A DNA stretch of 64,000 nucleotides from DATLGB01 sp037724045 (GTDB lineage Bacteria; Actinomycetota; Thermoleophilia; Solirubrobacterales; Solirubrobacteraceae). The notes under the pieces were generated by a model. The model was not told the origin of the DNA. It did not search any database and worked only from the letters and a program-made list of their open reading frames with translations. The position numbers and the translations under genes are program-made. Location: the NCBI GenBank assembly GCA_037724045.1, contig JBBJOW010000002.1, positions 55,600 through 119,599 of the forward strand, in the 5' to 3' direction. Positions 34,309 to 44,729 of this stretch are shown piece after piece. The first letter of the stretch is position 1. Each line of letters opens with the position of its first letter.

Positions 34309-36267
34309 ATGCCTGATCCCGCCCCCACCGAGCGTCGCGCCCGGATCCCGTCAAAGTCGGGAGACGCCAACACGCCCGACAAGCCGCAGCGGCGCTTCCC
34401 GCGCCCCGGGATCCTCATGATCGTGGTCATCGCGCTGGCCCTGAACTGGGTGCTCGCGAGCGTCATCTCTCCGCCGGACCCGAGCGTCACGGTCCCGTAC
34501 TCCCCCACCTTCCTCGAGCAGGTCGAGCAGGGCAACGTCGAGCGCATCAGCCCGCTCGGGGAGACGGTCGCCGGCGAGTTCACCGAGAAGGTCGCACCGC
34601 CCGACGACCCGGACGCGGAGGCGGCGATCAAGTTCGAGACGGAGATCCCGCAGTTCGCCGCCGAGCAGCGGCTGGAGAACCTGCTGCGCGACAACGGCGT
34701 GACCATCGAGGCGCGCGCCCTGGACAGCGGGCGCAACATCTTCCTGCAGGTCCTGCTCGGCTTCGGGCCGGTCATCCTCATCGTCGCGCTCTTCGTCTAC
34801 ATGGCCCGCCGCGCCAGCGCCGGCGGCGGCGCGATGGGCGGCCTGGGCAACTTCGCGCGCTCCCGCGCGCGCCGCGTGGACAAGGGCGAGCAGCGCATCA
34901 CGTTCAAGGACGTCGCCGGAATCGACGAGTCGAAGTTCGAGCTGCTCGAGGTAGTGGACTTCCTCAAGAGCCCGGATCGCTACCAGAAGCTCGGGGGCCG
35001 CATCCCGCGCGGCGTCCTGCTCGCGGGCCAGCCCGGCACGGGCAAGACCCTCCTGGCGCGCGCCGTCGCCGGCGAGGCCGACGTGCCCTTCTTCTCGAGC
35101 TCCGCATCGGAGTTCGTGGAGGCGATCGTCGGCGTCGGGGCCGCCCGCGTGCGCGACCTCTTCAAGCAGGCCAAGGAGGCGGCGCCCGCGATCATCTTCA
35201 TCGACGAGCTCGACGCGGTCGGCCGCGCACGCTCAGGCGGCTCGGGCTTCGGCTCGGGCTCCAACGACGAGCGCGAGCAGACGCTCAACCAGATCCTCAC
35301 GGAGATGGACGGCTTCGAGTCCGACGCCACCGTGATCGTGCTGGCGGCCACCAACCGCATGGAGGTGCTCGACTCGGCGCTGCTGCGCCCCGGTCGCTTC
35401 GACCGGCGGGTGACGGTCCCCGCGCCCGACCTCGACGGCCGCCGCATGATCTTCGAGGTCCACACGCGGTCGCTGCCGCTCGACGACAAAGTCGATCTCG
35501 GCCGCCTGGCCGCGACCACGCCGGGCATGGTCGGCGCCGACATCGCCAACCTGTGCAACGAGGCTGCCCTGCTGGCCGCCCGGCGCGAGCACACGAAGGT
35601 CCACCAGGAGGACTTCACCGACGCGCTGGAGAAGATCGTGCTCGGCGCGCCGCGCAAGATGCTGATGAGCGAGGACGACCGGCGCCGCACCGCCTACCAC
35701 GAGGCGGGCCACGCCGTCGTCGGCATGCTCACCGCCGGGGCCGACCCCGTGCGCAAGGTCTCGATCATCCCGCGCGGGCGCGCGCTCGGCGTCACCTTCT
35801 CCGCGCCCGACAACGACCGCGTCTCCTACGACCGCCAGGCGCTCGAAGCCCGCATCGACGTCGCCCTCGGTGGCCGCGTGGCCGAGGAGGTCATCTTCGA
35901 CACCATCACCACCGGCGCGGAGTCAGACATCGAGCAGGTGACCGGCATCGCCCGCGCGATGGTGGGCCGCTGGGGAATGAGCGAGGAGATCGGGTTCGTC
36001 AACGTGCTGCCCGCCGACGGCTCCAACCCGTTCATGGCGTCCGAGACCTCCGACGAGCTGCGTCATCAGGTCGACGTCGCGGTCAAGGCCCTCGTCGATC
36101 GCGCCCACGACCGCGTAACCGCGCTGCTGACGGAGAACCGCGAGCGCCTCGACAGCCTCGCCGAGCGCCTGCTCGACACGGAGACGGTCGATCAGGACGA
36201 GGCCTACGAGGCCGCGGGCATGGAGCTGCCGCGCTCGACGCGCCTGCCCGAGCTTACGCCGGGCTGA
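34309..36267 (+). CDS. ftsH: ATP-dependent zinc metalloprotease FtsH
   Basis: A 652-residue membrane AAA+ protease for quality control of membrane and short-lived proteins. TM1 is at about 34-53, a periplasmic domain runs to about 142, and TM2 is at 143-165. Walker A GQPGTGKT is near 240-247, Walker B IIFIDELDAVG near 295-305, the second region of homology includes ATNRMEVLDSALLRPGRFD, and the zinc site HEAGH is at 464-468. The periplasmic domain and length are normal. Confidence 0.96.
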   Translation: MPDPAPTERRARIPSKSGDANTPDKPQRRFPRPGILMIVVIALALNWVLASVISPPDPSVTVPYSPTFLEQVEQGNVERISPLGETVAGEFTEKVAPPDDPDAEAAIKFETEIPQFAAEQRLENLLRDNGVTIEARALDSGRNIFLQVLLGFGPVILIVALFVYMARRASAGGGAMGGLGNFARSRARRVDKGEQRITFKDVAGIDESKFELLEVVDFLKSPDRYQKLGGRIPRGVLLAGQPGTGKTLLARAVAGEADVPFFSSSASEFVEAIVGVGAARVRDLFKQAKEAAPAIIFIDELDAVGRARSGGSGFGSGSNDEREQTLNQILTEMDGFESDATVIVLAATNRMEVLDSALLRPGRFDRRVTVPAPDLDGRRMIFEVHTRSLPLDDKVDLGRLAATTPGMVGADIANLCNEAALLAARREHTKVHQEDFTDALEKIVLGAPRKMLMSEDDRRRTAYHEAGHAVVGMLTAGADPVRKVSIIPRGRALGVTFSAPDNDRVSYDRQALEARIDVALGGRVAEEVIFDTITTGAESDIEQVTGIARAMVGRWGMSEEIGFVNVLPADGSNPFMASETSDELRHQVDVAVKALVDRAHDRVTALLTENRERLDSLAERLLDTETVDQDEAYEAAGMELPRSTRLPELTPG

Positions 36268-36320
36268 GCGCGTAGGCCCGCGCGCTCACTGAGGGCGTCC
36301 AGCCAGCCGACAGCCGCAAC

Positions 36321-36983
36321 TCACGCCAGCGCGCGCTCGACGACGGCCCCGAACGCGAGCCAGTGCTCGCGGGCGGCGGACGCGGCGTGCACGGCGTCGC
36401 CGGCAGCGGCGCGCGCGATGATCGCCTCGTGCTGCGCGAGCGCGCGCCGGCCGGGCAGCGCGCCGCTGTGCTGGAGCTCGAGCCGGTGCAGACGCGGCTC
36501 GAGGCTCTCGAGCGTCGCGGCCACCACCGGGTTGCCGGACGCCCGCACGAAGATGCCGTGGAACATGTCGTCGGCCTTGAACGCGGCCGGACCGTTGCGC
36601 GCGGTGAGCCCGGCGATGTGCCGGTCGTTGGCATCGCGCAGCCCCAGCAGCTGGTGCGGCGTGAGGTTGGGGACAGCGAGCTCGGTGGCGAGCGCATGCA
36701 GCGCGGCCACCACCGGGAAGAGCGCGGAGGCGTCCTCGACCTCGAGTGGAGCCACCCGGGTGAACCGCTGCGGTGCCGTCTCGACGAGCCCCTCGGATTC
36801 CAGACGCGCCAGCGCGCCACGCACCGGCGTGCGGCTGATGCCGAGCCACGCGCACAGCTCGTCGTCGTGCAGCACCTCGCCGGGGCTGAGCGTCCCGTCG
36901 ACGACGGCATCGCGGAGCGTTGCGTAGGCCGAATCCTTCAGCAGTTTGCGGCCGATCGCGCCCCGTTGCTCGGGAACTGGCAT
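36321..36983 (-). CDS. GntR-family regulator, FadR/FCD subfamily
   Basis: A 220-residue regulator: an N-terminal winged helix (about 15-75, AYATLRDAVVDGTLSPG, WLGISRTPVRGALARLESEG) and a helical FCD ligand-binding domain (LRDANDRHIAGL, DMFHGIFVRASGNP, QHEAIIARAAAGD) with the His/Asp residues that bind metal and ligand. It is divergent from the hydrogenase operon across a 102-base gap, so it is the best local candidate to control hypC onward, but its effector is unknown. Confidence 0.88.
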   Translation of the reverse strand: MPVPEQRGAIGRKLLKDSAYATLRDAVVDGTLSPGEVLHDDELCAWLGISRTPVRGALARLESEGLVETAPQRFTRVAPLEVEDASALFPVVAALHALATELAVPNLTPHQLLGLRDANDRHIAGLTARNGPAAFKADDMFHGIFVRASGNPVVAATLESLEPRLHRLELQHSGALPGRRALAQHEAIIARAAAGDAVHAASAAREHWLAFGAVVERALA

Positions 36984-37085
36984 ATCAGACCTCAGTAGAT
37001 CACGGCCGTCAACAACCTTGCGCGGAGCGTTTCCGGTGAGTAGACACCCTCGAGGAGGAAGTTGTTCAAGGAGAGGCGGGGCGGC
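36984..37085. promoter_or_regulatory. Divergent promoter region gntR / hydrogenase operon
   Basis: This 102-base gap must carry the promoters of gntR and the hydrogenase operon. A purine-rich AAGGAGAGG about 11 bases before the hypC ATG is a good ribosome-binding site. CAACAACC and AGTTGTTCAAG fragments could form a GntR half-site pair, but no perfect palindrome is seen. Confidence 0.4.
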
Positions 37086-37364
37086 ATGTGCCTGGCAATA
37101 CCGGGCAGGGTCATAGAAGTTGTCGATGAGGCCAACCGCCTCGCGCTGGTCGACGTCGCCGGGGTGCAGCGCAAGGTCAACATCGGCCTGCTCGACACCG
37201 ACGGCGCCTCCGTCGGCCCCGGCAACTGGGTCCTCATCCACGTCGGCTTCGCCCTCTCGCTCGTCGACGAGGCGGAGGCCGAGGCGACCCTTAAGCTGCT
37301 TCAGGGAATGGGCGCCGACTACGAAGCGGAGCTCGAGGAACTGAAAGCGAGCGTGATCGAATGA
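37086..37364 (+). CDS. hypC: [NiFe] hydrogenase maturation chaperone HypC
   Basis: A 92-residue protein starting MCLAIPGRVIEV; Cys2 is the essential residue that binds the Fe(CN)2CO unit and the large subunit precursor. ANWVLIHVGFALSLVDE-like GNWVLIHVGFALSLVDEAEA is the conserved second block. It is the first gene of the group 1h operon and overlaps the next by 4 bases. Confidence 0.94.
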   Translation: MCLAIPGRVIEVVDEANRLALVDVAGVQRKVNIGLLDTDGASVGPGNWVLIHVGFALSLVDEAEAEATLKLLQGMGADYEAELEELKASVIE

Positions 37365-37564
37365 CCTGCGACGACGAGTACCACTGCATCACCTGTTCCG
37401 ACGAGGGGGTTCCGATGACCGTCCTCGCCGTCGACCTCGAGCGCGGCCTCGCCTTGTGCGCCGACGATCAGGGCGACAACAGCACGGTCGAGATCGCTCT
37501 CGTCGATGCCAACCCGGGCGACACCCTGCTCGTCCATGCCGGCACCGCCCTGGTGCGCGTATGA
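37361..37564 (+). CDS. Small HypC/HupF-like protein
   Basis: A 67-residue protein (MTCDDEYHCITCSDEGVPM). It has a beta-barrel-like core similar to HypC, with a CITC pair and GDTLLVHAGTALVRV matching the HypC IHVG block. A short HypC-like partner is common next to actinobacterial hypC/hypD. It overlaps both neighbours by 4 bases and may be a second chaperone subunit or a cyanide/CO-unit carrier. Confidence 0.75.
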   Translation: MTCDDEYHCITCSDEGVPMTVLAVDLERGLALCADDQGDNSTVEIALVDANPGDTLLVHAGTALVRV

Positions 37565-38676
37565 AATACGTCGACGAGTTCCGTGACGCCGACCTCGGGC
37601 GGGTTCTCGCCGGGGAGATCCTCAGCACGGTTGAGCCGGGGCGCCAATACAAGCTCATGGAGGTCTGCGGCGGTCACACGCACTCCATCTACAGGTACGG
37701 CGTCGACGACCTGCTGCCCGAGAACGTCGAGCTCGTGCACGGCCCAGGCTGCCCGGTCTGTGTGATCCCGATGGGCCGCGTCGACGACGGCATCGCGCTC
37801 GCCCGCGAGGACGGGGTCATCTTCACCTGCTTCGGCGACATGATGCGCGTGCCGGGCTCGAACGGCTCCTTCCTCGAGGCCAAGGCCGAGGGCGCCGACA
37901 TCCGGATGGTCTACTCGCCGCTGGACGCGCTGAGGATCGCCAAGGCCAACCCGGACCGCCAGGTCGTCTTCTTCGCGATCGGGTTCGAGACCACCGCGCC
38001 GTCGACCGCGCTCACCCTCAAGCGCGCCCGTGCCGAGGGCGTGACCAACTTCAGCTGCATGTGCAACCACGTGACGATCGTGCCGCCGCTGCGCGCGCTG
38101 CTGGAATCGCCCGACCTGAGGCTGGACGGCTTCGTCGGCCCGGGCCACGTCTCCACAGTCGTCGGCGCCCGCCCGTTCGAGTTCATCCCGGCCGAGTACG
38201 ACAAGCCCATCGTCGTCTCGGGCTTCGAGCCCGTCGACATCCTGCAGTCGGTCCTCATGATCCTGCAGCAGCTGGACGAGGGCCGGAGCGAGGTCGAGAA
38301 CCAGTACAGCCGCGTTGTCCCATACGAGGGCAACCTGCGCGCCCTGGAGGTCATGAACGAGGTCTTTGCGCTGCGCCCGCACTTCGAGTGGCGCGGCCTG
38401 GGCTTCATCTCGCACTCGGGCCTGCGACTCTCCGACGCCTACGCGGATCTCGATGCCGAGCAACGCTGGAGCGTTCCGGGCGTTCGCGTCGCCGACCCGA
38501 AGGCCTGCCAGTGCGGCGAGGTCCTCAAGGGCGTCATCAAGCCCTGGGAGTGCAAGGTGTTCGGCACCGCGTGCACGCCCGAGCGGCCGATCGGCACGTG
38601 CATGGTGTCCAGCGAGGGCGCCTGTGCCGCGTATTACAACTACGGCCGCTTCGCCCGCGAGCGGGAGGTCGTGTAG
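37561..38676 (+). CDS. hypD: Hydrogenase maturation protein HypD
   Basis: A 371-residue [4Fe-4S] scaffold that assembles Fe(CN)2CO with HypC. MEVCGGHTHSIYRYG carries the CGGHTH motif; GPGCPVCVIP, FFAIGFETTAPSTA, GFVGPGHVS and the C-terminal cluster Cys (CQCGEVL, FGTACTPERPIGTCMV) are present. Length and motifs are normal. Confidence 0.97.
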   Translation: MKYVDEFRDADLGRVLAGEILSTVEPGRQYKLMEVCGGHTHSIYRYGVDDLLPENVELVHGPGCPVCVIPMGRVDDGIALAREDGVIFTCFGDMMRVPGSNGSFLEAKAEGADIRMVYSPLDALRIAKANPDRQVVFFAIGFETTAPSTALTLKRARAEGVTNFSCMCNHVTIVPPLRALLESPDLRLDGFVGPGHVSTVVGARPFEFIPAEYDKPIVVSGFEPVDILQSVLMILQQLDEGRSEVENQYSRVVPYEGNLRALEVMNEVFALRPHFEWRGLGFISHSGLRLSDAYADLDAEQRWSVPGVRVADPKACQCGEVLKGVIKPWECKVFGTACTPERPIGTCMVSSEGACAAYYNYGRFAREREVV

Positions 38677-39816
38677 GTGCCGTCGTCCGTGGATCCGAAC
38701 TTGAGCGAAGGCCTGGCGAAGCCGGCCGGTGGCTCGCCGAAGGCGAAACCGACGAAGGCCGAAACCCTTCTCGACCGCGAGACGAAGATCCTCGGGATCA
38801 TCCAGAAGACGCGGGCCAAGCAGAAGAAGTTCCGCGACGCGCGCATCAACATGGCCCACGGCGCCGGCGGCAAGGCGACCGCCTCGCTCATCGAGGGCGT
38901 GCTCGCACCTGCGTTCGGCATGGACGAGCTGGCCGACGCGGGATCGATCGGCGACCTGGTCATGACGACGGACGCCTTCGTGGTCAAGCCGCTGGTCTTC
39001 CCCGGCGGCTCGATCGGGGAGCTCGCCGTCAACGGCACCGTCAACGACGTCGCCATGGCCGGCGCGCGGCCCCTCGCGCTGAGCCTGAGCCTGATCCTCG
39101 AGGAGGGCCTCGACTCCGACGTCCTCAAGGCGGAGGTCGACGCCATCGCGCGGACCGCCGAGGCCGCGGGCGTCCGCATCATCACCGGCGACACCAAGGT
39201 CGTCGAGCGCGGCAAGTGCGACGGCATGTACGTCACCACGACGGGCATCGGCTACCGCGACCCCCGCGCCACCCTCTCCCCCAGCGCCCTGCTCCCCGGC
39301 GACCGCCTGCTCGTCTCCGACCGCATCGGCGATCACGGCTCAGCGATCATGCTGGCCCGCGGCGAGTTCGAGCTCGGCGGCGACATCGAGTCAGACACCC
39401 GCTGCCTGTGGCCGGCGGTCGACGCCCTGCTCGACGCCGCCGGCCCCGGCATCCGGTGCCTGCGCGACGCCACCCGCGGTGGCGTCGCCTCCGTGCTCAA
39501 CGAGCTCGCGCGCGCCTCGGGCGTCGCCATGCTCATCGAGGAGTCGCACATCCCGGTGGCCCCCGCGGTCAACGGCGCCTGCGAGATCCTCGGCCTGGAC
39601 CCGATGTACGTCGCCAACGAAGGAGTCTTCGTGGTGGCGGTGGCGCCCGAGCATGCGGACGCCGCGCTCGCGTCGCTGACCGCCTACGGCGCGCAGGCGG
39701 CCGACATCGGTGAAGTCAAGACGGACCCCGCAGGCACCGTGCTCGTCAAGACGGCGTTCGGCGGCAAGCGTGTGATGGACCAACTCGTCGGCGATCCGCT
39801 TCCGCGGATCTGCTGA
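38677..39816 (+). CDS. hypE: Hydrogenase maturation protein HypE
   Basis: A 379-residue PurM-like protein that turns the carbamoyl group from HypF into thiocyanate on its C-terminal Cys. It ends in DPLPRIC, the required tail. The core MAHGAGGKATASLIEGV starts near residue 58; the N-terminal ~55 residues are a Lys-rich extension not typical of HypE. The GTG start follows the hypD stop directly. Confidence 0.95.
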   Translation: MPSSVDPNLSEGLAKPAGGSPKAKPTKAETLLDRETKILGIIQKTRAKQKKFRDARINMAHGAGGKATASLIEGVLAPAFGMDELADAGSIGDLVMTTDAFVVKPLVFPGGSIGELAVNGTVNDVAMAGARPLALSLSLILEEGLDSDVLKAEVDAIARTAEAAGVRIITGDTKVVERGKCDGMYVTTTGIGYRDPRATLSPSALLPGDRLLVSDRIGDHGSAIMLARGEFELGGDIESDTRCLWPAVDALLDAAGPGIRCLRDATRGGVASVLNELARASGVAMLIEESHIPVAPAVNGACEILGLDPMYVANEGVFVVAVAPEHADAALASLTAYGAQAADIGEVKTDPAGTVLVKTAFGGKRVMDQLVGDPLPRIC

Positions 39817-39835
39817 CCCGGAAGAGGAGAGGGCG

Positions 39836-40897
<1,062 letters not shown>

Positions 40898-40906
40898 GGG
40901 AGAGAT

Positions 40907-42685
40907 ATGGCCGTTACAGAGACACCACGCGACCAGAAGGTCATCGTCAAGGAGATGTCGTGGGATCCGGTGACCCGGATCGTCGGATCGCTGGGCATCC
41001 ACACGGAGATCGACTTCACGAATCAGCAGGTGCTGAAGTGCTACTCGACGTCGATGCTGTTCCGCGGCTTCGACATCTTCATGAAGGGCATCGACCCGCG
41101 CGACGCGCACTTCATCACGAGCCGGATCTGCGGCATCTGCGGTGACAATCACTGCACCTGCTCTTGCCTGAACCAGAACATGGCCTACGGGGTCAAGCCC
41201 CCCAAGCTCGGCGACTACGCGTTCAACCTCGCGGAGTCGGCGGACTTCATGTTCGACCATGCGATCTACAACGACTGCATGGCCAACGTGGACTACTCCG
41301 AGCAGATGGTCAAGGAGACCAACCCCGGGGTGCTCAAGAAGGCCGAGGAGACATCGTCTCCGAACGCCGCCATCCACGGCTACAAGACGATCGCCGACAT
41401 CATGCGCGCGCTGAACGCGTTCACGGGGGACTTCTACCTCGAGACGCTGCAGGTGGCCCGCTACACGCGTGAGATGTACTGCCTGTTCGGCGGTCGCCAC
41501 ACGCACCCGTCGACGATCCTGCCGGGCGGTTGCAGTGCCGACATCACGCAGCAGACCCTGACGGAGTACTACGTGCGGCTGATGCGCTACATCGACTACT
41601 GCAAGCGCACGGTCCCGATGCACGACGACCTCTACGACTTCTTCTACGAGGCGCTGCCGGGCTACGAGCAGGTCGGGTACCGCAGGACGGACCTGATCTG
41701 CTGGGGTGCGTTCGACGACCCCGATCACGTCGATTACAGCTACAAGAACATGAACGCGTGGGGCAACGCGCGGTTCGTCACCCCGGGCCTCGTGTTCGAC
41801 GGCGAGCTGATCACCACCGACCTGGTCGAGATCAACCTCGCGATCCGGATCCTGATGGGGTCGTCCTACCACGACGACTGGGCCGGCAAGGAAGCGCCGT
41901 TCGTGACCAAGGACCCGCTGGGCAACCCGGTCGACGAGCGCCACCCGTGGAACAAGGTGACCCTGCCCAAGCCGCAGGCGCGTGACTTCGCCGACAAGTA
42001 CACGTGGGTCAACTCGGCGCGCATGTACGACGCTCGCAACGACAAGTTCATCGCGTCGGACACTGGCGGCGGCCCGTTTGCCCGGCAGTGGATCACCGCG
42101 AAGGCCGGCCTGGTCGACCTCGGCTTTCTCAAGGCGACGGGCCACTCGATCAAGATGACGCTGCCCAAGACCGGCTTCATGCCCGAGATGGACCTCGAGT
42201 GGAATATCCCGAAGTGGTCCAACGCGATCGAACGCCAGCGGGCCCGCACCTACCACCAGGCCTACTCGGCACTGGTCGCGCTCTACAATCTCGAGAAGGC
42301 GCAGATCGAGGTGCGCGCCGGGCGGACGAAGTCGTGGAACGACTTCACGGTGCCGGAGGAGGCCGTGTCGGTCGGCTTCCACGAGGCCGCTCGCGGCGTG
42401 CTGAGCCACCACATGGTGATCAAGGACGGCAAGATCGCCAACTACCAGCCCTACCCGCCGACGCCGTGGAACGCCAACGGGCGTGACCTGCACGGAACTC
42501 CCGGCCCCTACGAGGACGCGGTGCAGAACACCCCGATCTTCGAGGAGAACGGCCCGGAGAACTTCAAGGGCATCGACATCATGCGGGCGGTCCACTCGTT
42601 CGACCCCTGCCTGCCGTGCGGGGTGCACATGTACGGCAAGGGCAAGGTGCGCAAGGTGGTGCACACGCCGACGGCGATGTGCTGA
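40907..42685 (+). CDS. hhyL: Group 1h [NiFe] hydrogenase large subunit
   Basis: A 592-residue catalytic subunit. The L1 motif is R73-I-C75-G-I-C78-G-D-N-H82 and the L2 motif D566-P-C568-L-P-C571-G-V-H574, giving the four Cys that bind Ni and Fe. Eighteen residues follow His574 (MYGKGK..TPTAMC) and should be removed by the maturation protease encoded downstream. It starts 10 bases after the small subunit gene with a GGGAGAG site. It oxidises H2 to protons and electrons. Confidence 0.95.
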   Translation: MAVTETPRDQKVIVKEMSWDPVTRIVGSLGIHTEIDFTNQQVLKCYSTSMLFRGFDIFMKGIDPRDAHFITSRICGICGDNHCTCSCLNQNMAYGVKPPKLGDYAFNLAESADFMFDHAIYNDCMANVDYSEQMVKETNPGVLKKAEETSSPNAAIHGYKTIADIMRALNAFTGDFYLETLQVARYTREMYCLFGGRHTHPSTILPGGCSADITQQTLTEYYVRLMRYIDYCKRTVPMHDDLYDFFYEALPGYEQVGYRRTDLICWGAFDDPDHVDYSYKNMNAWGNARFVTPGLVFDGELITTDLVEINLAIRILMGSSYHDDWAGKEAPFVTKDPLGNPVDERHPWNKVTLPKPQARDFADKYTWVNSARMYDARNDKFIASDTGGGPFARQWITAKAGLVDLGFLKATGHSIKMTLPKTGFMPEMDLEWNIPKWSNAIERQRARTYHQAYSALVALYNLEKAQIEVRAGRTKSWNDFTVPEEAVSVGFHEAARGVLSHHMVIKDGKIANYQPYPPTPWNANGRDLHGTPGPYEDAVQNTPIFEENGPENFKGIDIMRAVHSFDPCLPCGVHMYGKGKVRKVVHTPTAMC

Positions 42686-44070
42686 TGGACGACGTCCCCG
42701 GGGCCGAGCAGCGCGTCCAGGAGCTCGAAGAGCGCCTGGACGCGCTCTTCGAGATGTACGACGACGGGCTCGGGCGCATCCGGGCGGTGCTCGACGAGCA
42801 GCAACTCGCCGCGCTGGCCGACGACCCGGCTGCGGCGAGCGTGCTGCTCATGCACGACCTTCATCCGGTCGCGCTCGAGCAGCGGGTGATCGAGGCGCTC
42901 GACGAGGTGCGCCCGTACCTGCACTCCCACGACGGGGACGTGGAGTTGCTCGGCATCGACGATGGGGTCGCGCGCCTGAAGCTCGTCGGCAGCTGCGACG
43001 GGTGCGGCGCGTCCGCGGCGACGCTCGAGCACGCGATCGAGGAGGCACTGCAAGCTGCCGCCCCCGATCTGCTCGGCATCGACGTCGAGGGCGTCGCGCC
43101 GCCGGTGCACCTCTCCGCCAAGTCCGAGGGCGTGGCCGAGATGGAGTGGATGTCGCTCAACGGCGCCGCCGACGTCGCTCGCGGCGCGCACGTCGGCGTG
43201 GCACCGAACCTGCTGATCGCCAACGTGGCCGGCACCCTGCTCGCCTACCGGGACTGGTGCGCGGGCTGCCCGGCTCCGCTCGCGAGCGGCATGCTCGTCG
43301 GCGGGACGCTGACCTGCACGGCGTGCGGGCGCAGCTACGACCTGCCCCGCGCCGGACGGGAGAAGGACGGCGAGCTGCAGCTCGAGCCGGTGCCGCTGCT
43401 GCGCGGCGGCGGCGAGGTCAAGGTCCAGGTCCCGGCGGGCACCGACCCGGCGGACGCCGCCGCGGAGGACCACGGCCGCGACGGGCACTGCGAGCTGTGC
43501 CCGCTCGGCCTCTCCGATCGCCATCAGCACCTGCTCAACCTCGTCGAGCGCCGGATCGTCTGCGTCTGCGCGACCTGCTGGTCCATGCACTCCGGCGACC
43601 CGGAGTACCGGGCCACCGGCGGGCGGACGCTGTGGCTCGACGACTTCGTCCTCGACGACGAGGCGTGGTCGGCCTTCCAGATCCCGATCGGGCTGGCGAT
43701 GATCATGCGCAGCGGGCTCGACAACGAGATGGTCACGCTCTATCCGTCCCCGGCGGGCGTCACCGAGGCCGAGCTCGACGCGCTCGCGTGGACGCGGATG
43801 ACCACGGACAACCCGTTGCTGCACGACCTGGTTCCCGACACCGAGGCGCTGATCATCAACCGCCTCGCCGACCCGCCCCAGCACGTGATCGCGCCCCTGG
43901 ACGACTGCTACCGGCTGGTGGGCATGATCAAGTCGCGCTGGTCGGGGATCTCCGGGGGGCCCGAGCTCTCAGCGACGGTCGCCGAGTTCTTCGACGGCCT
44001 GCGCGAAACCGCTTGGGGGGAGACCTTGGCCGTAGGCCAAAGCGGTGGCGAGCGCAGCGAGACCCAATGA
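42685..44070 (+). CDS. NifU-like / Rieske-fold / DUF5947 fusion protein
   Basis: A 461-residue three-part protein. A helical start leads to a NifU C-terminal-like Fe-S carrier domain (about 65-130) with CDGC at 104-107. A Rieske-like fold at about 165-250 has C192xxC195 and C211xxC214 instead of the CxH..CxxH ligands. A DUF5947 domain (from about 264: HCELCPLGL, IVCVCATCWSMH, IGLAMIMRSG) completes it. DUF5947 proteins occur in actinobacterial hydrogenase operons. It overlaps hhyL by one base. It probably inserts Fe-S clusters or carries electrons from the hydrogenase. The tail AVGQSGGERSETQ lies on a hairpin-rich, repeat-like sequence. Confidence 0.82.
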   Translation: MDDVPGAEQRVQELEERLDALFEMYDDGLGRIRAVLDEQQLAALADDPAAASVLLMHDLHPVALEQRVIEALDEVRPYLHSHDGDVELLGIDDGVARLKLVGSCDGCGASAATLEHAIEEALQAAAPDLLGIDVEGVAPPVHLSAKSEGVAEMEWMSLNGAADVARGAHVGVAPNLLIANVAGTLLAYRDWCAGCPAPLASGMLVGGTLTCTACGRSYDLPRAGREKDGELQLEPVPLLRGGGEVKVQVPAGTDPADAAAEDHGRDGHCELCPLGLSDRHQHLLNLVERRIVCVCATCWSMHSGDPEYRATGGRTLWLDDFVLDDEAWSAFQIPIGLAMIMRSGLDNEMVTLYPSPAGVTEAELDALAWTRMTTDNPLLHDLVPDTEALIINRLADPPQHVIAPLDDCYRLVGMIKSRWSGISGGPELSATVAEFFDGLRETAWGETLAVGQSGGERSETQ

Positions 44071-44729
44071 GCCTCAGCGACCAGCTCGTCGCCACCGACC
44101 CGGTCTTCAGCGTCCTCGACGTCGCGCCGGTCGCGCACGCCGCCGCGCCGACGCTCGAGTTCTCGATGCACGTCTCCGATCCCAACGGGCGCCAGGTCCA
44201 CACGATCGCACTGGCGACGCAGATCCGCATCGATCCGGCGCGCCGCCGGTATGACCCCGAGACGCGCGAGCGCCTCGTCGGGCTGTTCGGCGCGCCGGAG
44301 CGCTGGGCGGCGACGACCCACAGCTTCCAGTGGGCGAAGGTCGATGTGCTCGTGCCCGGCTTCACCGGCGCGACGTCGTTTCCGCTGCAGCTGCCGTGCT
44401 CCTACGACCTGGAGGTGGCGGCGACGAAGTACTTCTACTCGCTGCCCGTCGATGGGGGAATACCGCTGTCGTTTCACTTCACCGGGATGGTGCTCTACGC
44501 CGGCGAGCACGACCGGCTGCAGGTCGCCCAGGTCCCGTGGAGCTGCTCGACGCAGTGGATGATGCCCGTCGCCGAGTGGCAGCGCGCGATCCGGGCCTTC
44601 TACCCCGAGGGCGGCTGGGTCCGCCTGACCACCGCCACCCTCGACGCGCTGTTGCAGCGCAAGGACGCCCGCGGCGACCACGACTTCGACCGCACCGTCG
44701 CCGAACTGCTGGAGGCCGACCCTCGATGA
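44067..44729 (+). CDS. DUF6084-family hydrogenase-associated protein
   Basis: A 220-residue soluble protein: LEFSMHVSDPNGRQVHTIAL, TQIRIDPARRRYDPETRERL, FGAPERWAATTHSFQW and GIPLSFHFTGMVLYAG. It matches the DUF6084 family found next to DUF5947 in high-affinity hydrogenase operons. It has a beta-sandwich-like pattern. Function is unknown; partner or assembly factor is inferred. It overlaps both neighbours by 4 bases. Confidence 0.78.
   Translation: MSLSDQLVATDPVFSVLDVAPVAHAAAPTLEFSMHVSDPNGRQVHTIALATQIRIDPARRRYDPETRERLVGLFGAPERWAATTHSFQWAKVDVLVPGFTGATSFPLQLPCSYDLEVAATKYFYSLPVDGGIPLSFHFTGMVLYAGEHDRLQVAQVPWSCSTQWMMPVAEWQRAIRAFYPEGGWVRLTTATLDALLQRKDARGDHDFDRTVAELLEADPR

Noticed and set aside
36984..37085. 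Rex operator in front of the hydrogenase operon
   Set aside because: No TTGTGAA-N4-TTCACAA-like palindrome could be found; the GntR gene next door is a more likely regulator.
44020..44066. Hairpin-rich sequence at the 3' end of the NifU/Rieske-like/DUF5947 gene as a mobile repeat
   Set aside because: It has a GGCC-TA-GGCC type hairpin and a GAGCGCAGCGAG palindrome but is short, in frame and without flanking duplications; kept only as a note in that gene's entry.
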